64,000 nt of DNA from Arenicola marina (GCA_964019135.1 OZ025252.1:12716890-12780889); one strand, 5' to 3'; shown: positions 1 through 11,389, counted from the first letter of the stretch. Program-made: numbers and translations. The notes: generated from the sequence alone by a model not told the origin.

Positions 1-37
1 CCGTCCGAGGAGGTTTTGTCAACAATCTGCCTCATTC

Positions 38-237
38 NNNNNNNNNNNNNNNNNNNNNNNNNNNNNNNNNNNNNNNNNNNNNNNNNNNNNNNNNNNNNNN
101 NNNNNNNNNNNNNNNNNNNNNNNNNNNNNNNNNNNNNNNNNNNNNNNNNNNNNNNNNNNNNNNNNNNNNNNNNNNNNNNNNNNNNNNNNNNNNNNNNNNN
201 NNNNNNNNNNNNNNNNNNNNNNNNNNNNNNNNNNNNN
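38..237. other. Assembly gap (200 N)
   Basis: A run of exactly 200 Ns, the usual size for a gap of unknown length. Nothing can be said about its content, and apparent open frames across it are meaningless. Confidence 0.99.
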
Positions 238-1852
238 GTGAAATGAACGTGACTATCATTTGAAATTACCAATGGTAACTTAACTTTCGGTTCATGCAAA
301 CTAGGTTATAATCAGACTGATCAGAATTGAGCCTCCATATTACATCATTCGTTAGTTAGGCATTACAATGCTGAACACGGAATCCATTAAGCCACAGAAC
401 ATCAGTATGACGCATATGCTGACTTAAACATGGGACATAACTTAGACGGCAATGTCAATATTTGCTCAAGATGATATACTAACGGCAAAAAACAACAACA
501 ATGAAACGCATTTTTGAGTAAATTAAGTTTTCACAAAATTCACATCGTCATTTGCACCGTGTTACTGAGAATCAGAGAGTGCTGGCTGATAAACAGCTGT
601 TTTTCTAAGTTATCAAAAACCTCGGTTTGATTGCTTGGTTTAGTAGGAGGGCTTAGCCTATGTATGTCATATCGCGACAATGTGAAGGATCAAGTTAGAA
701 AGGAGCCGGGTAGATGTGACCCGTGGAACTTCACCAAACGAAACTTGGAACAGAAGCCGCTATTGCTTTCATTTGCGAGGCTGGTTGACTAGTACATTCT
801 GTGGTGGTCCAATGTAAATCCAGGATGAACGAAGTCAATTGGTAAGTTGAATATGAAGCTTACCGTTCACGCCATGTTGACAGGGAGTGATGACGAGATT
901 TATGAAGATCCTGTTCAACCCTCGCCGCGAGGTTCAGACCCCACACCGCCAACCTGCGTGGTTGCCTTGAAGCCGGGTGGACATTGATAATACCCCCTGT
1001 CATCTGCTAACATTGCACAATGGATCACAGGCGTTATGTGAGTAACGTAGGGCGCCCTCGGGGCCGATACTGGCATGATGCTGGAGGTGCAATAAAAATA
1101 ACCGATGAATGGCGTACGACCGTTAAATACATGCGGGAAATAAATACGAAGCGATTCCGGGCTGCAGGCAAGGGCGCTTCTGCGTGAACGAGTCGGCGTC
1201 ACAAAAGAGAAGTGCGGCTGAGAATGCAAATGGCGCACCAGATGGAAGGGAACGCTGCAGCCGATTAAGACGAGCCAACTGGCTACGGCTGCATAGAATT
1301 TAATGATGGATTGGGATACCGCCCACGTAGAAATTGGACCGTAAATGTAGTTTTGTCTCCTTTGACGCATGGACAGCGTACTGCAATGATCCCATGCCGT
1401 TATTATGGGAAAAAATATCTCAGAAGGCCACACACGTGGCGAAACTGAGGCATCCATCTTTTGGGGTACCATAAAATGGCGAATCGCATGCCATTATGAG
1501 TTGATAACGGGCAACTAAGACGTAAGGAACGTAATTGGACAACGCAATTCAATGAGCAATATTTTTGCTCTGATAACCAGACACCATCATGAAAAGTAAA
1601 TTAACTATATTTGGACTAGGCGACCTCATGTCTCCTAATGATATTCCATCGAAGTCTTTCATCCCATATCTCAGATATTCAGCGGCTGTTGACCTGGTTC
1701 CTCCACACTCGTATCGCGTACTGCCATCAAGTTATCTGCAAAAGATGGATCGTTATCGTACTGTTCGGAGGTGTGCAACATTCTAAAGGAAACACCCTAC
1801 CCAGTAATTGGTAGGCCTTCAGCCACATGGGGCGACCTGTACCACCTGGGTA
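238..1852. other. Intergenic DNA, no gene recognised
   Basis: Mixed-composition sequence without a reading frame I can recognise. The longest open frame (915-1472, minus, 185 codons) shows no family motif, no clear codon bias and no flanking splice structure I can support. I see no RNA gene or mobile-element ends. Confidence 0.6.
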
Positions 1853-2975
1853 CGTCATGTGAATCGTACACTTATGTTGTGACGCACCACCTGCTTCATG
1901 TGAGGTGTATTTCATATTATAACGCCCCACGTGGCGTCGTCATGTGAGCTGCACTCCATGTTGTGACGCACCACGTGACTGCGTCATGTGCGCTGCACTC
2001 CATGTTATGACGCACCACGTGGCTGTGTCATATGAGCTGCACTCCATGTTATGACGCACCACGTGGCTGCGTCATATGAGCTGCACTCCATGTTATGACG
2101 TACCACCTGGATGCGTCATGTGAGCTGCACCCCATGTTATGACGCACCACGTGGCTGCGTCATATGAGCTGCACTCCATGTTATGACGTACCACCTGGCT
2201 GCGTCATGTGAGCTGCACCCCATGCTATGACGCACCACGTGGCTGCGTCATATGAGCTGCACTCCATGTTATGACGTACCACCTGGCTGCGTCATGTGAG
2301 CTGCACCCCATGCTATGACGCACCACGTGGCCGCGTCATATGAGCTGCACCCCATGCTATGACGCACCACGTGGCTGTGTCATATGAGCTGCACTCCATG
2401 TTATGACGCACCACGTGGCTGCGTCATATGAGCTGCACTCCATGTTATGACGTACCACCTGGCTGCGTCATGTGAGCTGCACCCCATGCTATGACGCACC
2501 ACGTGGCTGCGTCATATGAGCTGCACCCCATGCTATGACGCACCACGTGACTGCGTCATATGAGCTGCACCCCATGCTATGACGCACCACGTGGCTGTGT
2601 CATATGAGCTGCACTCCATGTTAGCTGCACACCACGTGGCTGCGTCATATGAGCTGCACTGCATGTTATGACGTACCACGTGGCTGCGTCATGTGAGCTG
2701 CACTCCATGTTATGACGCACCACGTGGCTGTGTCACATGAGCTGCACTCCATGTTATGACGTACCACGTGGCTGCGTCATGTGAGCTGCACTCCATGTTA
2801 TGACGCACCACGTGGCTGTGTCACATGAGCTGCACTCCATGTTATGACGCACCACGTGGCTGCGTCATGTGAGCTGCACTCCATGTTATGACGCACCACG
2901 TGGCTGTGTCACATGAGCTGCACTCCATGTTATGACGTACCACGTGGCTGCGTCATGTGAGGTGTACTTCATTAA
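1853..2975. repeat. 44-bp tandem repeat array with E-box cores
   Basis: About 25 head-to-tail copies of a 44-bp unit. Each unit holds an imperfect palindrome: TGACGCA, then CCACGTGG, then TGCGTCA, followed by CATATGAG or CATGTGAG and GCTGCACTCCATG. The centre is a CACGTG E-box/G-box, mutated to CACCTGG in some units. The outer arms are CRE/AP-1-like half-sites. Units alternate between variants (TGTTATG or TGCTATG, CATATG or CATGTG), so there is weak higher-order structure. Both edges share a TCATGTGAGGTGTA-type sequence (near 1900 and 2955), which marks decayed boundary units. Function is unknown; the binding-site resemblance is inference from motif identity only. Confidence 0.95.
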
Positions 2976-3390
2976 CGCTCCTTTGCGCTACTCCACTCCC
3001 CTTTTCTATAAGCTCAATCTCATACTATGGATGTCTTATCAGAACGGCTCGTTATTCGATATCAGTCGAGAGGATCGTGGCGATTGCATTGCGCATGGGC
3101 AGGCGTTCTATGGCGCGAACCCTCGATTGCGCAGTTCGATGCAATTATCGCCGGTAATAGAGCCGAAGAAAGCCTGATTGAACTGCGGAACCGTTCCGGC
3201 TTTTAGTAGACGCCGCAGTGTTTGGTGTGATACGCCGCCATTCTTTAGCCGCTGCAGACGCTGTAGTATCGCATTCTGGACACGATTGTTCTGCTTGCGG
3301 TATCTAGATCACGTGTTTATATTGTTGCCTATCTGCATGATCACGTTTTTGGGTGCCTTTCATTTTTATTGACTGTACGAACCAATTGTC

Positions 3391-3440
3391 GGGGGGGGGG
3401 GGGGGGTGGCGGGATGGAGGGTGGGTTGTGTGTGTGTGAG
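3391..3440. repeat. Poly-G run and GT-rich simple repeat
   Basis: About 15 consecutive Gs followed by a GGGATGGAGGGTGGG-type stretch and a short (TG)n. This is low-complexity sequence with G-quadruplex potential on the plus strand. Confidence 0.85.
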
Positions 3441-3644
3441 TGCTGGGGGCATGATTCTCATTTTAAAACTCTATAAGATGATTCTGAGTGCCATTTTCGG
3501 TTCGTCCAGATGCCGTTTCTCATGGTCAAGTTCTGTCGGAATCAATACCCTTCATTAGACATGTCGTTATGGCAGGATATTTGCATAAATTATACGCGAC
3601 CGCATCCTACGGCTGGCTGGGGTCGCTCAATATGCCCCGGATAT

Positions 3645-3740
3645 ATACGGTGGGGTGGGATGGGGAGTCGTGGGGGGGGAGTTGGGGGGGGGGGGTGGGA
3701 TGTGGGGTGCAGGCCGGTGGAGGGGCTGGGGTGCGGTCTG
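3645..3740. repeat. G-rich low-complexity tract
   Basis: Dense runs of 3-12 Gs separated by one or two bases. It creates several overlapping proline-rich (minus) and glycine/tryptophan-rich (plus) pseudo-frames, which are not credible as genes. It could form G-quadruplexes. Confidence 0.8.
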
Positions 3741-4689
3741 CAGTGATGCGGGGTGGTCTGGTGCAATGAGGTGGGACTGTGGAGAGGTAGGTATATGGGA
3801 GACAAATGATAGATACGAGGGTCTGCTTTGTCCATGTTTGTCGCCAATGTTGACATGGGACGGCCATCTACATTGCGCTAATGATCCCCGCTCCATCGGT
3901 GTTAATCCATTCCCTTCGAGGTTACCGGGGACCCAGCTATAACCATGACCTTTGGTCCATGTCAGTCTCCGTCTATGCGAGATATCACATAGGCGCAGAA
4001 CATACTAATTCATTTTATCATGTGGTAAAATCGTTCCTTGTGCATTAAATTAAACCCAAAATTATAATCTCGGGGATTGGTATAACTGAAATTAATGGCA
4101 CAACCTGTGTCGCTGGCAAGTTTGATGATACTTCGTATAATTTGATAACAATGAATAGGTTATGTGACTAGCCTATATAACTAGTGGAATTTAGTGATTT
4201 AGTATTCTTAATATAATGTTTTTTTAAAGCACGGAAACGATCGGTAAGTATTACTATATTATAAAATGATATAAATCAATATAACAAGTTTTTATTAATA
4301 TCAGCAGTTTAATCAAAATTAGCGTATGAATTAGCTACTAACACTTGATTTGAACACATCGTGCGGCTCCATTTAACTTAATTAGGTACTTAATTGGTAC
4401 TTAATTGCACTGAAGACCTACCCAGTCAGTCTAACACACTGTGCGTAGCAGCAGCGTTTTGACGATGGACACAGGGTAAAAAAGGTGATGGTCTGAGGCC
4501 CTCTGGACCGCGGATAAGGAACACGAGGCTGTTTGGGAATCAGGCCTTATAGACAGTCTGTTCCTGTGTCCATGTCTCGGTGCAGATGAATTGATTAAGA
4601 TTGATACCGTAATATCCGGCATATAAATTCTACGACTGCGATATCTTGCTCTTCTGTCCCCTCTTGGAGTGCGGTTTTTTGGGGACGTT

Positions 4690-4740
4690 AGGCGTCACGC
4701 GTCACGCGTCATGCGGCATGCGTCACGCTTTATGCGTCAG
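4690..4740. repeat. Short GCGTCAC-type direct repeats
   Basis: Five or six imperfect copies of an 8-10 base motif (GCGTCACGC, GCGTCATGC and similar). It is a small decayed tandem repeat of no evident function. Confidence 0.7.
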
Positions 4741-5457
4741 GCCGATATTAGCACTAAATAATATACTTGGACTAAGCAACCGACCTACGACCTTTGAGGA
4801 AAATAATCAATGGTGATTATCTCTAATTAATAACACATATGTTCTTTATTATTCATTAAAGTAATGTGTCGCCAAAAGCCAACGCGTAATGCTTGCCAGG
4901 CAATCGTACGCCACCTCCCGAATCCAAACCTTCACCCATTTAGCTTATTATCACTTTAATGGCCATAGACAGAAACTGAAACTAATTACGTTAACTGCAC
5001 CCACTCAGACAGGCGGTAGAAACGAATGCTGCTGAGCAGTTCCAATGTCAAAGCTGTGCCACGTGTTCTGTGGCGAGACGCGTTGACAAGATAAAGCCCG
5101 TCACAACACTATCAGGTGGCTTGTTTTTTGCACTAGAGAACCCAAAGCTAATAGCAGCCATCGATCCCTAATTGGCGCTACCTTATATTTCACCAGTAGC
5201 ATTTGCGCATTAAGCTTGTCAATCTGATAAAGAACCATATGGCAGGCTTATGAAACGGATTATATGACATAAGAACTGAACTCTAGTGAAAAAAAGGCTA
5301 TTTGTCATTTTTCTGTGCCCGTGTGTTCAAATTATAAACTTCTGCTACCTCCGGTACAATGAAATGGCATTATATGACTCCAATGTCATTTCTCTATTTG
5401 GTATATCTTCATTGTTCTTTGATATAATGCTTGGGTATTTGATAAACTATTCTGCAA

Positions 5458-5520
5458 ATATATATATATATATATATGGCGCTACCTTATATATATATAT
5501 AATATATATATATATATATG
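5458..5520. repeat. (AT)n microsatellite, interrupted
   Basis: Two AT dinucleotide blocks separated by GGCGCTACCTT, a string also present without the microsatellite about 300 bases upstream. Confidence 0.9.
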
Positions 5521-8332
5521 GTACGAAATATAATCAGAAGCGAAATGTTTGCAGATACAGGTCCCTGTATAACTATTTGTGGCGCATATTACGCCACCGA
5601 CGGAGTTTGTATCGGTGAGCCGTCATCCATTGAGCCAATCCCAGTCCTATGTTGATTCGCTCCGGTTTTATACTCAATAACAATATTTGAGTCACAAATA
5701 CGAAACAACTCATTTTTCTGTCTCCTTTTTTTTCTTTCGCAATCTGTACCTTTAACTTTCGACATCGTCTTTGTCGCTGATTCGTTCTTGTTCTGTGTTG
5801 CTTGCCCTTCTGCCATACTTCTGGGTGTTGGCTTTCGGGTCACGGAAAGCTGAGATGCATGTTCATTGTTCTTAGTATTCCGCGGAGATGGAGCCAGATA
5901 AGTACTCCCAGACGTAACACAGCCTGTCCTGTTGCTACCTGGTCATGTACTGCTGGACATTTTGCCATTACACTTTTCTCTGGCCATCTACGTCTCTATC
6001 TACATAATACCTTCATTTCTCTTTATCATCTTATCGTGTGCTTTGCCCTCCTCTTCCATTGCTAGCTATGTCTATTTACAGCTTTGCTCTCTCTGTCAAG
6101 CCGTGGTCCTCTAACGTCGTTCCCTGCCTCGTCTGTCTCTGTCGTCGCCCTCTGTCGCGCCCGCCTCTCTCTGATTGGCTTCTGCCATCGTTCTCTCGAC
6201 ATTCTGCACCACGTCCAGATCTTTCCTGGCTCGTCTTCCTGTGCCGCTGCCTCTACGGCTGTCCTACTTGTCACCTTCATGATGGCGGTTAGCCTCTGGC
6301 CTTTTACGCCGGAAATTACCACTTACTGCTTGTATAGCCGTCGGTACAGTCAGGGAACAAGTGTCGTGCCCCCATCCCGTTTTCCTTTAAGCCCAGTTGA
6401 CAGTCTGCCAGATAAGACTAAGAAAAAAAAACTAAAGAGGCAGAGGGAGCGGTATTCAAGCGAGACTACCACGAGAACAACGCTTCAATAAGATTCTTAC
6501 GAATGCATGTGCGGCAACCGACAAGAGTAGGGATATAAAAAACACACAGCAGGAATCAGAAACGACCCCACAGAAATGCCTAGGGTAAAAACTGAGCATG
6601 CATACGAGTGACGTATGGGACGGAGCAATGTACTTTGACTGTCAGAGTCAGGAATTAATTTGGCTACAGGCTGGTGGCTCTCCTTTTTTGGTTGACGTGT
6701 TTTGCGCCAGGCACACGGTTGGCAAGGCGCAATTATTTAAATTAGCTATCAGCTGCACCACGCGACGTCAAATATTAATACGCCATCCCAGGCACCAGTT
6801 TCTTTGACTTTCTGCATAACTTGATGGCATCTCCACCACATGCCTTGGAAGACCCCCGGATCGCACTAAGCTGTCGAATCCTTTGAATACTATAAGCCTA
6901 CCTACCCTACTTTAGACCCTTCCTTCTTTTACCGTGTGTAATTTGTTTCCACCATGCAAAGAAAGAAACTCGTCGTCCACAACATACTTACGTTGCGGAT
7001 TTAGGCCTTATTTTATTGATCCATCTTTTTTAAATTTTGGGCTTGTTCTGAATTGCTAACGTTGCATATCTAGCTCTTTCCCGCCCAAACTAAAGAAGTC
7101 AAAATACAAATAGGAATCAGTCTTTGAATCATTTAATATTTCTTTTGTCTATATTCCACGCATACCATACTGCCAAATAGAGTCTCTTAGCCTTGCCCGT
7201 GATATCAATTTACCACAACTTAGTGGTAAAAGGCATTAGGTGTGTGCTTCACGATGCTTTGTTATAAGTAGCAGTGCCGCGACAGAGTTCTGTGGTGTCC
7301 CGGGATAGACACGTTTGTCACATCACAGCCTAAGCGGCGATGTTTATTGGGTTTCTGAATTTATAGAATGAAACAACTTTTTTGCAAATGGTGATACATA
7401 TGTCGCTTGCGCTGAGTTTTGTCGGGAAAGAGCTCGATATGCTACATAATAAAACATGTTTATACAAAGGTCTAACTAACATCTAAGCCTGCGGAAACTT
7501 TCACCAATGGCTTGATTCTCCACTGACATGCGGTTTAACACAGTCGGCATGAATCCCCATTCCCCCAATCATTGATGTAGCCTGTACTGTGACCCTGTTG
7601 AAAGAGGCTTTCCTTTTAGGGAAGTTCCAGAACTCCTATTCGGTTTCAGTAAAACAAATATGTTAATAGGACAAGGACGTAACACCCCGAGTCTCCAGAG
7701 GCTGTCGGGATAGGGTAAGCTGACACCGAGGCTTGCGGCACGCACACCGGTCTTGATTTAACACTCTCATTATTCCGGATACGCACCAGGCTGGTTCCAG
7801 TCTTAACACACGCACTCCTGGAAGGATTTGTAAAAATAAAAGTTGGCTTTCGTTCTGTTTTCGTTTGTCTTTTATTTGCGGTTGCCTGAAGAATTTGTGC
7901 CCCTCAGCATTTCTAAACGCTCAGGCTGGGGAAGTATGAGGCTGAGGGAAGGGGGGTGGTGGAGAGTGGCGGTTGGGAACGAGGGGTCGGGGAGGGAGGG
8001 TACTGTTTGTCCACAGCCTATCCCGTTCCACCCGCCGAGCTTTCGGTTGACGAGGCATCAATCATGTCCTAACCCTGTGTGTATACCGGATGACATCAAC
8101 AGTGCATTACGACTAATGGCATGGACGCCCTCTGTTATACTGCGAAGCCGGACGTCTACCAACTGGGAGAAGGACGGTGTGTGTGTGGATTTAGTCAACA
8201 TTGGGATCGGGATTACGTTTTCATACACTAGTGAAAGAGAAAAATAAAACGTGAAGTTTAAGCATTACACATCATCTTTTACTGCATGACCAATACTCAT
8301 GCGTAGTAAGGATTACGAAACTTAGCAACGCC

Positions 8333-8640
8333 GTACGTGACGTCATCCCGCCTAGGTTTTCCACACGTGACATCAGTTTTGCGCATGAATGTCGTACGTG
8401 ACGTTATCGGGTATAGGTATTCCAGACATGACGTCATTCCGCTGAGGAATCTCTGCGCTGCGTCATTTCGACCAGGTATGCTCTACGTGACGTCATTTCG
8501 CCAAGGAGTCCCGTACGTGACGCCATCTCGCTTAAGTATTTCATACGTGACGTCTTTCCGCCCAGAAATGTCATTAGTGACGTCTTTCCGCCGAGATATG
8601 GCATACGTGACGTCATCCCGCCCAATTATCCCATACGCAT
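8333..8640. repeat. 30-bp tandem repeat array with CRE palindromes
   Basis: About ten diverged copies of a 30-bp unit of the form TACGTGACGTCAT, then TCCGCC, then AGG/ATAT and CCCA. Four copies retain the perfect CRE palindrome TGACGTCA (8338-8345, 8429-8436, 8488-8495, 8608-8615). Others carry one-base variants (TGACGTTA, TGACGCCA, TGACGTCT, TGACATCA). Because 30 is a multiple of three, both strands show a 10-residue periodic pseudo-frame (8337-8708 plus, 8434-8625 minus), which I do not call as a gene. The match to ATF/CREB sites is a motif observation; regulatory activity is untested. Confidence 0.93.
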
Positions 8641-9492
8641 CATTCCAGAGCTGTTGTCAGCCGGGCAACGTTCAACAACCCTCGGCCACAAGGCATTTGT
8701 GTAATTAGATTTCTGCGATAAAACAAAGCTGCTAAAGAAAAGGAACATTTACTGACAGGGGTGCAAATGAACTCGCAGGCCTCTTGGATTTAATTCTAAC
8801 TGATGCAAGCACTGACACAAAAACGAGGATAAAATATTCTCGGCGTCAACCGGGGTATGTAAACTCGGTGTTCAATTGAGTTTGGAGACTCTTTTAAGAT
8901 AACCGCCTCTGACGTCGGCGAGGGTGGGAAGGAAGGGGCTTGTCCTTCTCGGGATGTCATTAGGCTGGGCGGCTTGTCAGCCACTTGGTGCCGGCATAAG
9001 ACGCCACGGTAATGTATTGTGACACTGAATGGTGCGGCGGCCGCCTTGCTCCTCCTCACAGGCCAGCCATGTTTTCAGCCTTTGACTCCTGCGTCCTAGG
9101 TGTGTGTGTGTATGTGTCCCAGGACAAGTCGTGCCAAGCCGCCTCGTCTACTCCGCCTGATACCTCGGTCTTAACGTATATAGAACCGCTGATGAGACGC
9201 CACTTACCGTCCTCCTAGGTTGATTCTGTAGACTCCTCAAGGCCACCTCGGGCCTTTAATGTGCTTCCAGGTTAGATGCCGGGCTTTTGCAATTAAATGG
9301 CTTTAATTACCGATCCGTGTTCGCGTTGAAGACATTTCGACACAATGTTATCTTGGGCAAACTTCTGGGGGTGTTTTTAAGATTAATTAATAAACATACT
9401 TTCGGAATCAGTTTTTCCTGGAATTTTTGGCGAGACTCACCAAGCGAGAGCTGGCTGGAAGTGAGACTATACTTAATGTTCCTTAATCGGAT
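8641..9492. other. Intergenic DNA, no gene recognised
   Basis: No supported coding or RNA gene. It has short open frames only and a small (GT)n near 9100. Confidence 0.55.
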
Positions 9493-9638
9493 ATCCTCTA
9501 TATGTTGTACTGATATACATATATATATATCAGGCTTCCCTCGCACTCTATGCTACCTAGAGAGGCAATAAACTGTCACACATGAGATACCATAATCACA
9601 AAATGTCGGCGTCGGAACTACCAGCGACCAGCGGAACG
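9493..9638 (+). repeat. Left terminal inverted repeat (146 bp)
   Basis: Reverse complement of 10817-10962, differing at only a few positions that I can see, for example CAGGCTTCCC here against the complement of GGGAAGCTTG. It contains a (AT)n block near 9520. Confidence 0.9.
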
Positions 9639-9651
9639 ATATGGAGAATCG

Positions 9652-9677
9652 GATTATCGATAATCTTTATCGATAAA
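9652..9677. promoter_or_regulatory. Two adjoining perfect TATCGATA palindromes
   Basis: GATTATCGATAATC (9652-9665) is a perfect 14-base palindrome, directly followed by TTTATCGATAAA (9666-9677), a perfect 12-base palindrome. Both have the core TATCGATA, identical to the insect DRE/DREF site. They lie just inside the left inverted repeat. A transposase- or host-factor-binding role is inference. Confidence 0.5.
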
Positions 9678-10606
9678 TGATATTTGATCCCGTATGCCGT
9701 ACATGTCGCCATTTGCTCATTAATTCACGCTGTGCCTGATTAGCACTCTCCGAGTAATGCATGTTTATCTGCATAATTTATTGCCGATGATAATATGCCG
9801 ACATCAAAATGTACTCGTTTAATGTACCCATAACTAAATAATAAAAACTGGATAAAGCATTACTTTCTTCGCTCACGTTGTCAGTGTCCGTTCCTTGTGG
9901 TCACATGCTTTGGGAGGTCGTTAAGTCATCACTATTGGCATGCTTACGCAGCCTTAACTGGTACATTACATTCTGCCCACGACCCAAGTGCGTGCCAAAG
10001 TCTGAAAACCAAACCCTAGAGGTGATACATGTTTTGCAGCCTGTCCGCTAGGCCCCTGGCCCCTTCGCTGCCATAAATATTTTGCTCTTAGCCATTAACC
10101 ATTTTTTCCCCTGACACAACAAAAAACTAGAGGACTTCCGACTGCTGACGACGAGTTTGCGTCATACAAGACGCGAGGGTACCGGTGACTTCTGACATGG
10201 TGGGTTAACGATACAGAGGGGGCCCCATCGAGACGTTTCCCGTCGCAATACTGCCTTCAGCCAAAGTCGCTCTATCTCTCTTTGTCACATCCCTTCCCCT
10301 CGTCCCTGCATGTTCGGTCCGTTGTCGATGGCTCGGGATGTCGGCAGACACACGGCCGTTGTCGGTGACTTTTCGGTGTTAAGTTTCGTGCAGGCACGGC
10401 AGTGTGTGTGTGTGGGTGATTCATTCCCCCTCCGCGTGATGGCGCTCCGCAAGCAAGCTGCACTGATGTAGACACCTAGCGGCGGAGCCACACGAAAGAT
10501 GAGATTGTGTTTATGAAGGAAAACCCTCAAGAATTACAAGAAAATTGCTCGATCGCCTGTCGTCCTGCCGTATGCTTCTACTCCTTTACTGGGACTCCTA
10601 TACCCA

Positions 10607-10623
10607 CCCCCCCCCCCCCCCCC
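10607..10623 (+). repeat. Poly-C run (17 bases)
   Basis: Homopolymer with 12 Cs at the corresponding place in the right direct-repeat copy (17080-17091). It shifts overlapping pseudo-frames and is prone to sequencing error. Confidence 0.9.
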
Positions 10624-10816
10624 GCCGCCATTAGGAAGGAGGAAGCCATGAGACACCGGACACGTAATAAAGGTATAAACAATGCCGTGTCAGATAGGAT
10701 TCTGAGACAGATTGACACAAAATATACAGTGGCGTTCCCTGAAGCCCTCCATTTTCATGTCATTTGTCATTGTATGTATTCCGCGGGCTAGTGTGTCACG
10801 TCATTGGTAGGGGACA

Positions 10817-10962
10817 CGTTCCGCTGGTCGCTGGTAGTTCCGACGCCGACATTTTGTGATTATGGTATCTCATGTGTGACAGTTTATTGCCTCTCTAGGT
10901 AGCATAGAGTGCGAGGGAAGCTTGATATATATATATGTATATCAGTACAACATATAGAGGAT
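10817..10962 (-). repeat. Right terminal inverted repeat (146 bp)
   Basis: Inverted partner of 9493-9638. Most of it is present again at about 17270-17396, with its last bases displaced by the Gypsy insertion to just after 23358. Confidence 0.9.
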
Positions 10963-11083
10963 GGAGAAAGATAGATCAGCAGACAGATAGATAAATAAAT
11001 ATACAGATGTATAGGTAAAAAGATATTAATGGATAAGTATTAAGTAGATACATGGACGGAGAAAGAAATATATAGATGGAGAG

Positions 11084-11263
11084 CAGGGGCGGATCTAGGA
11101 ATTTGCCAAGAGGGGGGGGGGAGGTTGCTCCCAGGAAACTTGCGACCGGAGGGGGAGGGGGGGGGCGCTGCTCGGAGAAGCCGACTTTAACAGTGTATGT
11201 TCTGGTTCCCAAAAGGGGGGGCGGGGTGCAACCCCCGTAACCCCCCACCTAGATCCGCCCCTG
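11084..11263. mobile_element. hAT-like MITE, 180 bp, copy in left direct repeat
   Basis: Bounded by perfect 16-bp terminal inverted repeats CAGGGGCGGATCTAGG and CCTAGATCCGCCCCTG, and flanked by GAGAG on both sides. The repeat is TGGAGAG if the terminal TG is counted as flank, so an exact 8-bp hAT duplication is not demonstrable. The interior is G-rich and C-rich and non-coding. CAG...CTG ends with a GGGGCGGATC core are typical of hAT-derived MITEs; that family call is from memory. It is present in both direct-repeat copies, so it inserted before the duplication. Confidence 0.8.
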
Positions 11264-11389
11264 GAGAGGTAACATTATATAGATGGAGAGGTAACATTGT
11301 TTGATAGACGGAGAAAGAAATGTATAGATGAAGTGATAAATCAGCAAGATTGAGAGACAAATATATGGATAGATAAAGAGAGAAACAGA

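Larger units (their letters stand above)
2976..8332. other. Intergenic DNA with small simple repeats, no gene recognised
   Basis: No supported gene. It contains G-rich and AT-rich simple repeats (listed separately) and a strongly AT-rich stretch about 4000-4430. A C/T-rich stretch lies at about 5950-6300, where open frames on both strands are composition effects. Several frames of 60-135 codons occur, none with a recognisable domain. The 15-mer GGCGCTACCTTATAT occurs at about 5174 and again at about 5478, between AT microsatellites; it may be a small dispersed repeat. Confidence 0.55.
9493..10962. mobile_element. 1.47-kb non-coding element with 146-bp terminal inverted repeats
   Basis: 9493-9638 is the near-perfect reverse complement of 10817-10962. 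The arms include an internal AT dinucleotide block and start with ATCCTCTATATG. The ~1.18-kb interior has no transposase or other recognisable protein, so this resembles a non-autonomous foldback/TIR element. I could not define a convincing target-site duplication at the outer ends, so the superfamily is unknown. The right arm and most of the interior were later duplicated with the ~1.29-kb direct repeat; the left arm was not. An inverted duplication of non-transposon origin is the alternative. Confidence 0.75.
10096..11389 (+). repeat. ~1.29-kb direct repeat, left copy (candidate LINE target-site duplication)
   Basis: Starts TAACCATTTTTTCCCC and ends GAAACAGA, directly abutting the LINE poly(A) end. 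The same sequence recurs at 16573-17396 plus 23359-23820, starting exactly at the LINE 5' end. The copies differ at roughly ten positions that I can see, plus the poly-C length (17 here, 12 in the right copy). This left copy lacks the Gypsy insertion, reading GCTTG(AT)6G at 10922-10937, and so preserves the empty site. It contains the hAT-like MITE and the right arm of the TIR element. Confidence 0.92.

Noticed and set aside
16-259. Open frames across the N gap
   Set aside because: They consist almost entirely of unknown residues.
915-1472. 185-codon minus-strand open frame
   Set aside because: No recognisable domain and an unlikely composition for a protein. A single-exon gene is not supported; probably chance.
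5589-6491. Overlapping frames of 80-135 codons on both strands
   Set aside because: They lie in a C/T-rich tract, with no motif, mutual overlap and no repeat of known transposon protein patterns.
8337-8708. 123-codon frame with a 10-residue periodicity
   Set aside because: The period equals the 30-bp DNA repeat and is open on both strands, so the DNA motif (CRE) explains it.
10272-10530. Cys/His-containing short frames, repeated at 16749-17007
   Set aside because: They occur twice only because the host segment is a direct repeat; no start context, domain or conservation signal beyond the duplication.
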